Assembly: GCA_964548535.1 (NCBI GenBank)
Contig: CAZJRQ010000057.1
Coordinates: forward strand, 1-8,707
Length of the DNA: 8,707 nucleotides
Source of the DNA: CAZJRQ01 sp964548535
GTDB lineage: Bacteria > Bacillota > Clostridia > Oscillospirales > Ruminococcaceae
Direction of reading: 5' to 3'
This document shows, piece by piece, positions 1 to 5,475 of this stretch. Position 1 is the first letter of the stretch, and each line of letters begins with the position of its first letter. A program made the translations under genes and the position numbers. The notes beneath the pieces were generated by a model that saw only the letters and a program-made list of their open reading frames with translations, made no database searches and was not told where the DNA came from.

Positions 1-352
1 GGGGCACGCCACTGGTGCGAATAGTGTACTGGCAATGGTGACGTTATGTTGCTCGTGGGTGAAATTTATAAAAATTCACAAAACAATAACCTTTGCACAC
101 CATAAGGTCGTGACGCCGCTTATACTATAAGCACCAATCACGAGCGAGGCACGAGCGAAGATGCGAATGGGGTGCAGGGGCACGCCACTGGTGCGAATAG
201 TGTACTGGCAATGGTGACGTTATGTTGCTCGTGGGTGAAATTTATAAAAATTCACAAAACAATAACCTTTGCACACCATAAGGTCGTGACGCCGATTATA
301 CTATAAGCACCAATCACGAGCGAGGCACGAGCGAAGATGCGACTGGGGTGCA
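1..352. repeat. Tandem repeat, two 176-bp units, structured and non-coding
   Basis: Unit 1 spans 1-176 and unit 2 spans 177-352. They differ at only two bases (119 c versus 295 a; 167 a versus 343 c). The first ten bases of a third unit (353-362) follow before the sequence diverges. Each unit is rich in inverted repeats: GTGAA-TTT/AAA-TTCAC (59-67 with 71-79, one mismatch); ACGTTATG/CATAAGGT (41-48 with 101-108, one mismatch) enclosing that hairpin; a perfect GCTTATA-C-TATAAGC palindrome (118-132); and GCTCGTG (51-57), complementary to CACGAGC at 139-145 and 150-156. The two CACGAGC sites belong to an 11-bp near-direct repeat. Stops occur in the frames inspected and no ribosome binding site or long reading frame is present. 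The array may continue left of the window. Its function is unknown; a structured RNA, a protein-binding repeat or a dispersed intergenic repeat family are all possible. Confidence 0.93.
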
Positions 353-367
353 GGGGCACGCCCCTGC
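350..367. repeat. GC-rich inverted repeat closing the tandem array
   Basis: GCAGGGGC (350-357) and GCCCCTGC (360-367) are perfect 8-base arms around AC, so as RNA or cruciform they give a 7-bp stem with a four-base loop. The same spot in the internal unit junction (174-191) is only partly symmetric, because CCACTGG replaces CCCCTGC. The palindrome abuts the -35 box of the trpB-like gene. It has no T-tract, so it does not look like an intrinsic terminator on the plus strand. It may end the repeat array or act as a binding site next to the promoter. Confidence 0.7.
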
Positions 368-397
368 TTGACAATTTGGTGGGTGATGTGGTATTCT
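368..397 (+). promoter_or_regulatory. Candidate sigma-A promoter of the trpB-like gene
   Basis: A perfect TTGACA (368-373) is followed after 18 bases by TATTCT (392-397). The TATTCT is preceded by TGG, giving an extended -10 (TGn). The -10 itself matches only four of six consensus bases. Transcription would start near 404, leaving a leader of about 40 nt. Confidence 0.55.
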
Positions 398-443
398 TAG
401 AGGAGTAAAATTTAATTAAAATATGTTGAAGGAGTCTTGTGTT

Positions 444-1817
444 ATGTCAACTGAAAAAATACCTTATAAGATTTATCTTGAAGAAAATGAACTTCCAAAG
501 CAGTGGTATAATGTGCGTGCTGATATGAAGAAAAAGCCAGCGCCGCTTTTGAATCCAGGTACTTTGAAACCTGTTACAGCTGAGGAACTTGGTGCAGTTT
601 TTTGTGAGGAGTTAGTTAAGCAGGAGCTTGATGACACAAATGCCTATATCGATATTCCTCAGGAAATTTTAGACTTTTATAAAATGTATCGTCCAGCACC
701 GCTTGTTCGTGCTTATTGTCTTGAGAAAAAGCTTGGTACTCCAGCTAAAATTTATTATAAGTTTGAGGGTAACAATACAAGTGGTAGCCATAAACTAAAT
801 TCAGCTATTGCTCAGGCTTATTATGCTAAAAAACAAGGACTTAACGGCGTAACTACTGAAACTGGTGCAGGTCAGTGGGGTACAGCGCTTTCAATGGCTT
901 GCTCTTATTTTGACTTGGATTGTCAGGTTTATATGGTTAAGGTTTCGTATGAGCAAAAGCCTTTTAGACGTGAAGTTATGAGAACTTATGGTGCACAGAT
1001 TACACCTTCTCCTTCTGAGAAAACTGCAGTAGGCAGAAAGATTTTGGAGGAGTTCCCTGGCACGAACGGAAGCCTTGGTTGTGCAATTTCTGAGGCGGTT
1101 GAGGCGGCAGCTAGTCAAGAGGGATATCGTTATGTTCTTGGTTCAGTGCTTTCTCAGGTTTTGCTACACCAGTCAATAATTGGTCTTGAAGCAAAGCTTG
1201 CTATGGATAAGTATAACATCAAGCCAGACGTAATTATCGGCTGTGCTGGAGGTGGTTCTAACTTGGGAGGATTGATTTCTCCATTTATGGGTGAAAAACT
1301 TCGTGGTGAGGCTGATTATCGCTTTATTGCAGTTGAACCTTCATCTTGCCCTAGCTTTACAAGAGGTAAATATGCTTATGATTTCTGCGATACTGGTAAG
1401 GTTTGTCCGTTGCAGAAAATGTATACTCTAGGTTCTGGATTTATGCCAGCTCCTAATCATGCTGGCGGATTAAGATATCACGGTATGAGTGCAACGCTTT
1501 CAGAACTTTATGATCAGAATTTGATAGAGGCTATTTCTTATGAGCAGACTGAAATCTTTGCGGCGGCAGAGCAGTTTGCAAGAGTTGAGGGTATTTTGCC
1601 AGCACCAGAAAGCAGCCATGCAATCAAGGCAGCGATTGATGAGGCTATGAGATGTAAAGAAACTGGTGAGGAGAAAACTATTCTGTTTGGCTTGACAGGT
1701 ACAGGATATTTCGATATGTATGCGTATGAAAAATTCCATGATGGTACAATGAGCGATTATATTCCAACTGATGAGGAAATTCAAAAGTCACTTGATAAAC
1801 TTCCTAAAGTTGATTAA
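444..1817 (+). CDS. trpB2: TrpB2-type tryptophan synthase beta chain (TrpB-like PLP enzyme)
   Basis: A PLP-dependent enzyme of fold type II, expected in the cytoplasm to make L-tryptophan from indole and serine. The 457 residues fit the long TrpB2 subfamily rather than the ~400-aa TrpB1. Visible motifs are GSHKLN with the Schiff-base lysine K117, TETGAGQWG (138-146) with the conserved catalytic-type glutamate E139, the phosphate-binding CAGGGSN (267-273), the TrpB2-typical LRYHG (about 343-347), and GILPAPESSHA (383-393). The start at 444 is chosen over an in-frame ATG at 423 because GAAGGAGT (428-435) sits 8 nt before it; the upstream ATG has no well-spaced site. It is monocistronic, with its own promoter and terminator, and no trpA or other trp gene is in the window. 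Without TrpA it may scavenge indole or serve another beta-replacement reaction; that is inference. Family assignment is firm, physiological substrate is not. Confidence 0.95.
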   Translation: MSTEKIPYKIYLEENELPKQWYNVRADMKKKPAPLLNPGTLKPVTAEELGAVFCEELVKQELDDTNAYIDIPQEILDFYKMYRPAPLVRAYCLEKKLGTPAKIYYKFEGNNTSGSHKLNSAIAQAYYAKKQGLNGVTTETGAGQWGTALSMACSYFDLDCQVYMVKVSYEQKPFRREVMRTYGAQITPSPSEKTAVGRKILEEFPGTNGSLGCAISEAVEAAASQEGYRYVLGSVLSQVLLHQSIIGLEAKLAMDKYNIKPDVIIGCAGGGSNLGGLISPFMGEKLRGEADYRFIAVEPSSCPSFTRGKYAYDFCDTGKVCPLQKMYTLGSGFMPAPNHAGGLRYHGMSATLSELYDQNLIEAISYEQTEIFAAAEQFARVEGILPAPESSHAIKAAIDEAMRCKETGEEKTILFGLTGTGYFDMYAYEKFHDGTMSDYIPTDEEIQKSLDKLPKVD

Positions 1818-1840
1818 TATTTAATGATAATAAAGAAAAT

Positions 1841-1875
1841 CTCCGTGCAATTTTTAAGTTGCATGGAGTTTTTTT
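1841..1875 (+). terminator. Intrinsic terminator of the trpB-like gene
   Basis: CTCCGTGCAA (1841-1850) pairs with TTGCATGGAG (1859-1868) through ten base pairs including one G-T wobble, with an 8-base loop, followed by seven T residues (1869-1875). It lies 23 bases after the trpB stop. The A-rich left flank gives a fairly U-rich tail on the minus strand too, so it may also serve the convergent short frame at 1889-2005. Confidence 0.9.
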
Positions 1876-1888
1876 ATGTACTAAATAA

Positions 1889-2005
1889 TTAAATCAGTGT
1901 AAGGAATCCATTTTCTTGCCATAAATCTTCTGCCATGTCAGTAACGCCTGCATCAATCATATCATGTTCGCTTAGGTATAGAAAATCACATCTTGTTTCA
2001 CTCAT
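1889..2005 (-). pseudogene. Remnant of an ornithine cyclodeaminase-family gene (N-terminus only)
   Basis: A 38-codon frame read on the minus strand starts with ATG (2005-2003), 10 nt after AAAGGAG (2022-2016), and ends at TAA (1891-1889). Residues 8-25, FLYLSEHDMIDAGVTDMA, resemble from memory the N-terminus of ornithine cyclodeaminase/mu-crystallin-family proteins annotated as tyramine oxidase subunit B, which are normally well over 300 residues. The following EDLWQENGFLTLI does not continue that family and then the frame stops. No NAD-binding Rossmann motif or other part of the family is nearby. A TATAAT lies upstream (2039-2034), but its -35 partner is poor. The simplest reading is a gene reduced by deletion while its translation start survived. 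A genuine 38-aa peptide is the alternative. Family assignment rests on about 18 residues and could not be searched. Confidence 0.55.
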
Positions 2006-2144
2006 TTTAATCAAACTCCTTTGTTCTGTTTAAATTATAACGTGAAATAAACACATAGAATAGTAAAAATCGGAACATAATATATGAAAAAGAAATTGAC
2101 GTGTCATTATTTAAAAATTCTATTTCAAATAATTATCAATGCAC

Positions 2145-2173
2145 TTGACAATTTGAAGAATATAACGTATAAT
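2145..2173 (+). promoter_or_regulatory. Consensus sigma-A promoter of the MATE transporter gene
   Basis: A perfect TTGACA (2145-2150), a 17-base spacer and a perfect TATAAT (2168-2173) form a full consensus housekeeping promoter. Transcription should start near 2180, about 145 nt before the MATE start codon. Such a strong promoter ahead of a leader terminator is what would be expected if expression is set by premature termination rather than by initiation. Confidence 0.88.
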
Positions 2174-2256
2174 ACTTTAAGAACAAGCGCGACGCTTGAT
2201 TTTTGGTGTTGTAAATTTAATATACACAATTTTACTCATCACCGGGTGAGTATTTT

Positions 2257-2277
2257 ATGTTCAACATGTTTTGTTAG
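2257..2277 (+). CDS. Possible leader hexapeptide in the MATE attenuator
   Basis: ATG at 2257 opens the frame MFNMFC and ends with TAG at 2275-2277. GGTGA (2245-2249), which can pair with the 3' end of 16S rRNA beyond the usual AGGAGG core, sits 7 nt upstream, but it is buried in the local hairpin. The ATG begins exactly at the first base of the terminator's 5' arm, so a ribosome on this frame would block terminator formation. Leader peptides of this length are known in attenuators of antibiotic-resistance genes. Such short frames arise easily by chance, so this is a hypothesis supported only by position. Confidence 0.3.
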   Translation: MFNMFC

Positions 2278-2308
2278 GTCTTTGAAAAAACATGATGAGC
2301 ATTTTTTT
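2257..2308 (+). terminator. Terminator inside the MATE leader (attenuator hairpin)
   Basis: ATGTTCAACATGTTTT (2257-2272) pairs with AAAACATGATGAGCAT (2287-2302) over 16 positions with one G-T wobble and one A-A mismatch. The core is an uninterrupted 8 bp (CATGTTTT/AAAACATG), the loop is 14 nt, and seven T residues follow (2302-2308). It ends only 5 bases before the GGAGG of the MATE gene (2314-2318). It therefore cannot terminate an upstream gene, because the nearest upstream plus-strand promoter is the MATE promoter itself. Confidence 0.75.
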
Positions 2309-2323
2309 GTTTTGGAGGATTTT

Positions 2324-3616
2324 ATGGAGAAGAAAACTAAAGGCTTTTTGGGATATGTAATTCCGAATATATTGGGAATGGTAGGACTTTCGTGCTATAT
2401 TTTAGCGGACACTTTTTTTATTTCAAAGGCTTTTTATGCACAAGGGTTAGCGGCGCTTAATTATTCTATACCAGCCTTTTCTTTTATAATGGGAATTGGT
2501 TTAATGCTTGGAATTGGCGGGGCATCTTATTATTCAATAGTAAAAGCAGGCAAGAATGAGGATAAGCCGAATAGGATTTTTACCCACACTGTTTTGCTAG
2601 GAGTTTTAATTAGTCTGGTTTTCATTATGTTAGGCCTGTTGTTTTCTGAAAATCTAGCTAGATTTTTGGGAGCAAACGGTGAAACTTTAGAGATGACGAG
2701 AATATATTTAAAAACGATTTTATGCTTTGCTCCGCTGTTTATAATGAATCATATTCTTCTGGCTTTTACTAGAAATGACAATGCGCCAAATGTTGCTATG
2801 ACAGGAATGTTAGTGGGTAGTTTTTCGAATATAATTTTAGACTATGTGTTTATTTTTATCTTTGATATGGGAATGTTTGGTGCGGCATTGGCAACGTGTA
2901 TTGCACCACTTATAAGCATTTGCATTTTGACAGCAAGAATTCTAAGCAAAAAAAGCGGATTTAAACTTGTTAGATCTTTTAATTTTTATGCATCATTAAA
3001 GCAAATTTTTTCTTTAGGATTTTCGGCGCTTATCGTAGAGCTTTCGTCAGGAATTGTAATAATAGTTTTCAATTTGATAATAACAAAGCTGGCTGCCGAT
3101 GTCGGTGTAGCAGCGTATGGAATTGTTGCTAATATTTCGATTGTTGTTGTGTCGATATTTACAGGAGTGGCTCAAGGAATTCAGCCGCTTGCCAGTCAAG
3201 CCAGCGGAGAGCGCAACACCTCAGCAGAGCAAAAGCTGCTAAAAAGCGGACTTACCTTGGCTGTTGCAATAGCAGTAGTGTCCTACATTTTGCTTGTTGT
3301 TTTTTCAAATCTAATAATTTCTTGGTTCAACAGCGAGAATGATATACAGCTTGCCAAGCTTGCGAATAACGGATTTTATATTTATTTTATAGGCTTTGTT
3401 TTTGCAGGCTTTAACATAGTAAGTTCGGCATTTTTGAGCGCAACTCAAAGACCTAAATCAGCTTTCGCAATAACAATTTCAAGAGCAACAATAGTAATTC
3501 CGTTAGCATTTGTGTTGTCAATGATATTTAAATTAAACGGAGTGTGGCTGTCGTTTGTACTAGCAGAATTGATTTCATCAGTAATAGCAGTTCGTGGACT
3601 TAAAAAACCTGAATAG
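2324..3616 (+). CDS. MATE family efflux transporter, MepA-like
   Basis: An integral membrane antiporter expected to export cationic drugs, dyes or metabolites using a Na+ or H+ gradient. The 430 residues form about 12 hydrophobic segments in two similar halves, the normal length for the family. Recognisable stretches are ADTFFIS in the first helix (28-34, with a family-conserved acidic residue), the loop motif FTRNDNAP (148-155), NIILDYVFIF (169-178) and GVAQGIQPLAS (281-291). These fit the MepA-like branch. The start at 2324 is preferred because GGAGG (2314-2318) precedes it by 5 nt and homologous N-termini begin near here. The open frame continues upstream to 2084, but that part overlaps the promoter and leader. 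Expression is probably controlled by the leader attenuator. It ends at a bidirectional terminator. Substrate cannot be inferred; the neighbouring ROK gene is convergent and need not be its regulator. Confidence 0.93.
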   Translation: MEKKTKGFLGYVIPNILGMVGLSCYILADTFFISKAFYAQGLAALNYSIPAFSFIMGIGLMLGIGGASYYSIVKAGKNEDKPNRIFTHTVLLGVLISLVFIMLGLLFSENLARFLGANGETLEMTRIYLKTILCFAPLFIMNHILLAFTRNDNAPNVAMTGMLVGSFSNIILDYVFIFIFDMGMFGAALATCIAPLISICILTARILSKKSGFKLVRSFNFYASLKQIFSLGFSALIVELSSGIVIIVFNLIITKLAADVGVAAYGIVANISIVVVSIFTGVAQGIQPLASQASGERNTSAEQKLLKSGLTLAVAIAVVSYILLVVFSNLIISWFNSENDIQLAKLANNGFYIYFIGFVFAGFNIVSSAFLSATQRPKSAFAITISRATIVIPLAFVLSMIFKLNGVWLSFVLAELISSVIAVRGLKKPE

Positions 3617-3628
3617 TATTAATAATAA

Positions 3629-3660
3629 AAAACGTCATGGAAATTTATCCATGACGTTTT
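3629..3660. terminator. Bidirectional terminator between MATE and ROK genes
   Basis: AAAACGTCATGGA (3629-3641) and TCCATGACGTTTT (3648-3660) are perfect 13-base complements around a 6-base loop. A-run on the left and T-run on the right give a U-tract in both directions. The hairpin sits 13 bases after each of the two convergent stop codons, so it should end both transcripts. Confidence 0.93.
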
Positions 3661-3673
3661 AAATTTATACGTA

Positions 3674-4918
3674 TTAATTTTTATCAAATCCGCCCTTGTT
3701 AAAGAACAATTCTCTGATAGCTAGAGCAGCACCAGCAAGAAAACGGTGTTTTTCTTCAATAATTGAAGGCTCAATTTTGTTTGAAACAACCGTACCAGCA
3801 ACTGAATTAACATGGGATTTAAGAGTGTCAAAAAACTCTTTTTCTGAATTTCCGAATTTGAAGTGATGCAGAACAATTTTTTGTGGATTTGTAGAGAAAT
3901 ACAAATTGTTTAAAAGCACACAAGTTAAGTTCAGCCAGCTTTCAACAATCTCCACTATAGGTTCTTCACCCTTAGCATAAGCCGCCTGAATCAAGTCGGC
4001 ATTGACTAAGTTGATATCACCCTTAGCAGCCTGATAAAGAAAAGGTGTTTTGTATTCAGAAAATACAGTAGTGACTTTCTTGATAATAGCCTTAGGAGTA
4101 AGCTCGTTTTCTACACAGCCACGTCGTCCGCACTGGCATTTTTCCGCAGAAAAAGGATTAATAATCATTTTGTCAACAAAGTTTGTACGATTATCGTAAG
4201 AACGAATCGGATCGTTTAGATTTGTAACAACAAAGTGCATATTATTGCCATACTGAAGAAAAGCAATGTTGTGACGATTAGGATCTTTACTCTTCTGGAA
4301 GTCAATATTCGCCATTGCAGAACCCTTTACAGAGTTGTCAAATACAAGCGGCAAATCAGTATAAGTCTTTACAAGATTTGAAATCTTATCATAATTAGGA
4401 ATACTATCTTCGCTAAGCTCAATATTAAGTTTAGGATACATAGTAGGGAAAATTGCAAATCCAATACCTAAAACAGAGTTTTTGTCTAGACAATTATCAT
4501 TCAAAACTTCATGAATTGAGCGATTGATATAGTCGTAAATATCAGAAGATTCAGTGCTAGATTCAATTAGCATATTGCGCTTATCCAAAACTTCACCCGC
4601 AAGTGTCGATAGACCAACGCTAACAATTTCCTCTTCGATAGTAACACCAACTGCAAACTTGTAGTGATGATTAATATCAATAAGTATTTTTTTACGACCT
4701 CTAGGGGCTTTTTCAGTAACATGCTTATATTCGCCTATTTCCTGAATAATTCCCTGTTCAATCATTTCATTTGTGATTATAGTAACTGCAGCTCTTGTAA
4801 GGTCCAAAGTGCCCGCAATATCAATTCTAGATGTTGGACCACGTTGTTTAAGAATTTTCAAAACCTGCATACGGTTACGTCTTTTTAAGTCAAGCTTACT
4901 AATACCATGCTGTTCCAT
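3674..4918 (-). CDS. ROK family transcriptional regulator (NagC/XylR type)
   Basis: Probably a sugar-responsive DNA-binding repressor of 414 residues, a usual length for ROK regulators. The N-terminal winged helix-turn-helix (about 14-77) includes TSRIDIAGTLDLTRAAVT and a basic wing APRGRKK. The rest is a ROK fold with the zinc-type CQCGRRGC motif (261-268). Several kinase features are altered: the usual DxGGT phosphate loop reads GVTIEEEI (91-98), the ENDAN-type catalytic site reads FDNSV (193-197), and the GxxGH that normally precedes the cysteines is missing (TNFVDK, 245-250). It is therefore unlikely to phosphorylate sugars. GGAGG (4934-4930) lies 11 nt before the ATG, slightly far. Palindromes and repeats upstream (4942-5036) may be its own operators. 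No sugar transport or catabolic gene is in the window, so its targets are unknown. Confidence 0.9.
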   Translation of the reverse strand: MEQHGISKLDLKRRNRMQVLKILKQRGPTSRIDIAGTLDLTRAAVTIITNEMIEQGIIQEIGEYKHVTEKAPRGRKKILIDINHHYKFAVGVTIEEEIVSVGLSTLAGEVLDKRNMLIESSTESSDIYDYINRSIHEVLNDNCLDKNSVLGIGFAIFPTMYPKLNIELSEDSIPNYDKISNLVKTYTDLPLVFDNSVKGSAMANIDFQKSKDPNRHNIAFLQYGNNMHFVVTNLNDPIRSYDNRTNFVDKMIINPFSAEKCQCGRRGCVENELTPKAIIKKVTTVFSEYKTPFLYQAAKGDINLVNADLIQAAYAKGEEPIVEIVESWLNLTCVLLNNLYFSTNPQKIVLHHFKFGNSEKEFFDTLKSHVNSVAGTVVSNKIEPSIIEEKHRFLAGAALAIRELFFNKGGFDKN

Positions 4919-4941
4919 TCAGTAATTTTCCTCCATTAGTA

Positions 4942-4971
4942 AAGAATCATAGATTCTTGGAATCATAGATT
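4942..4971. repeat. Inverted and direct repeats in the ROK leader
   Basis: AAGAATC-ATA-GATTCTT (4942-4958) is a perfect 7-base inverted repeat. The 12-mer GAATCATAGATT occurs at 4944-4955 and again at 4960-4971, exactly 16 bp apart, with GATTAT-A-ATAATC symmetry (minus-strand view, 4980-4968) directly beyond. AGAATC recurs at 4992-4997. These could be protein-binding sites for the ROK regulator or another factor, or RNA hairpins in its leader. The short arms and low complexity limit confidence. Confidence 0.5.
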
Positions 4972-5014
4972 ATTATAATCAGTTGATTTTTAGAATCTGT
5001 AAATACTTCGAATT

Positions 5015-5036
5015 AGTAAATTCGTTAGAATTTACT
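5015..5036. promoter_or_regulatory. Candidate operator: 22-bp palindrome upstream of ROK gene
   Basis: AGTAAATTC (5015-5023) and GAATTTACT (5028-5036) are perfect 9-base arms around GTTA. The left flank reads TT-AGTAAATTC and the right flank GAATTTACT-TAA, so the arms nearly continue. The general layout, TTAGT-rich arms with a 4-5 base centre, resembles operators known for XylR-type ROK repressors in Firmicutes. It lies about 97 bp before the ROK start and about 38 bp downstream of a candidate -10 box, where a bound repressor would block elongation. Autorepression is the inference. Confidence 0.6.
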
Positions 5037-5073
5037 TAATTTCTCTTTGTAATTTAGTACATTATTCTAGTAG

Positions 5074-5102
5074 ATTATAACAGAAGAAAATGAATGTTGT
5101 AT
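5074..5102 (-). promoter_or_regulatory. Candidate extended -10 promoter of the ROK gene
   Basis: On the minus strand TGTTATAAT gives an extended -10 with perfect TATAAT (5079-5074). At 17 bases the -35 position reads ATACAA (5102-5097), a weak match. Transcription would begin near 5067, leaving a leader of about 150 nt that contains the palindromes at 5015-5036 and 4942-4971. A second possibility nearer the gene is TTTACA with a TATAAT 20 bases away, which is poorly spaced. Confidence 0.42.
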
Positions 5103-5155
5103 TAACAATCAGTTATCTTTTAACTTTTTAAAATTTCTTTACACCCAGTTAATTA

Positions 5156-5407
5156 TTATACGAAAGAGTCCTCGTCAATATCGTCTTCAACATCCTCGCC
5201 ATTTAGGATTGATCTAAGGTTAGTAATATCCTCTTCAGTAAGAGTAATGCCCTTGCCCATTCTTGTGTGGTCAGGATTCCATTCTCTAAGGTCATATTTA
5301 GCTTCTCTTTCATTCCAGCTAACCATGTTAAGCTCTTTAGTCCAGCCTTTAGCATTTTCGGAAAGAACACCAATACTCTTTGTGATTTCAAATTTCAATT
5401 CTGCCAT
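5156..5407 (-). CDS. PC4/YdbC-family ssDNA-binding protein
   Basis: An 83-residue cytoplasmic protein resembling the bacterial YdbC group of the PC4 (transcriptional coactivator p15) fold, whose Lactococcus member binds single-stranded DNA. The diagnostic run is visible: IGVLSENAKGW (12-22), TKELNMVSWN (23-32), KYDLREWNPDH (37-47) and RMGKGITLTEEDI (49-61). It ends in an acidic tail (EDVEDDIDEDS, 71-81). The start at 5407 is chosen because GGAGG (5420-5416) lies 8 nt upstream; an in-frame TTG at 5422 overlaps that site. It follows the flippase gene by 68 nt on the same strand, so it may be read from the same transcript or from its own promoter. No clear terminator follows, so some transcription may run toward the ROK gene. 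Its role in the cell is not known. Confidence 0.88.
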   Translation of the reverse strand: MAELKFEITKSIGVLSENAKGWTKELNMVSWNEREAKYDLREWNPDHTRMGKGITLTEEDITNLRSILNGEDVEDDIDEDSFV

Positions 5408-5449
5408 TTTAAATTCCTCCAATTAGTTTTTATAAATTATTTTTATATT

Positions 5450-5470
5450 AAATCCATTATAATAGGATTT
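5450..5470. other. Small hairpin between flippase and YdbC genes
   Basis: AAATCC (5450-5455) and GGATTT (5465-5470) flank an AT-only centre. On the minus strand the centre contains TATAAT (5462-5457), while the hairpin's tail is only moderately U-rich. It could be a weak terminator of the flippase transcript or an operator over a -10 box for the downstream gene. No good -35 box was found. Confidence 0.3.
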
Positions 5471-5475
5471 TTCGA

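Larger units (their letters stand above)
2180..2323 (+). promoter_or_regulatory. Structured 5' leader of the MATE gene, probable transcription attenuator
   Basis: The leader carries several pairings. A CAAGCG-CGA-CGCTTG hairpin (2184-2198) lies near the 5' end. A local hairpin ACTCATC/GGGTGAGT (2234-2240 with 2245-2251, one G-T pair) has a 4-base loop. A long terminator stem (2257-2272 with 2287-2302) is followed by T7. CTCATCA (2235-2241) is also perfectly complementary to TGATGAG (2293-2299) in the 3' arm of the terminator, so pairing these two would disrupt both the local hairpin and the terminator. This is the three-way geometry of an attenuator or riboswitch. The leader does not match any riboswitch class I could recall by eye (guanidine/ykkC, preQ1, THF, fluoride). 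Control by a stalled ribosome is one possible reading. Confidence 0.62.

Noticed and set aside
1..352. CRISPR array or transposon ends
   Set aside because: Units are 176 bp with no spacers, and there is no transposase, terminal inverted repeat or target-site duplication.
423..443. Earlier ATG for the trpB-like protein
   Set aside because: The nearest AGGAG (401-405) is about 17 nt away, while GAAGGAGT is well placed for the ATG at 444.
891..1118. Minus-strand frame inside trpB2
   Set aside because: Antisense shadow of a well-conserved enzyme, without a ribosome binding site or recognisable protein features. The same applies to 1500-1784 (-), 4664-4888 (+), 5203-5391 (-), 5267-5593 (+) and 7115-7324 (+).
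2184..2205. First leader hairpin as an additional terminator
   Set aside because: CAAGCG-CGA-CGCTTG is a 6-bp stem followed by only five T residues broken by GG. It is more likely a structural element of the leader.
2084..2323. N-terminal 80-residue extension of the MATE protein
   Set aside because: It would start upstream of the consensus promoter and run through the leader hairpins. It has no ribosome binding site and lacks transporter-like sequence, whereas GGAGG lies just before 2324.
5101..5155. Terminator after the YdbC-like gene
   Set aside because: TTAACT/AGTTAA and AGTTA/TAACT pairings exist but the stems are short and AT-only, with no U-tract.
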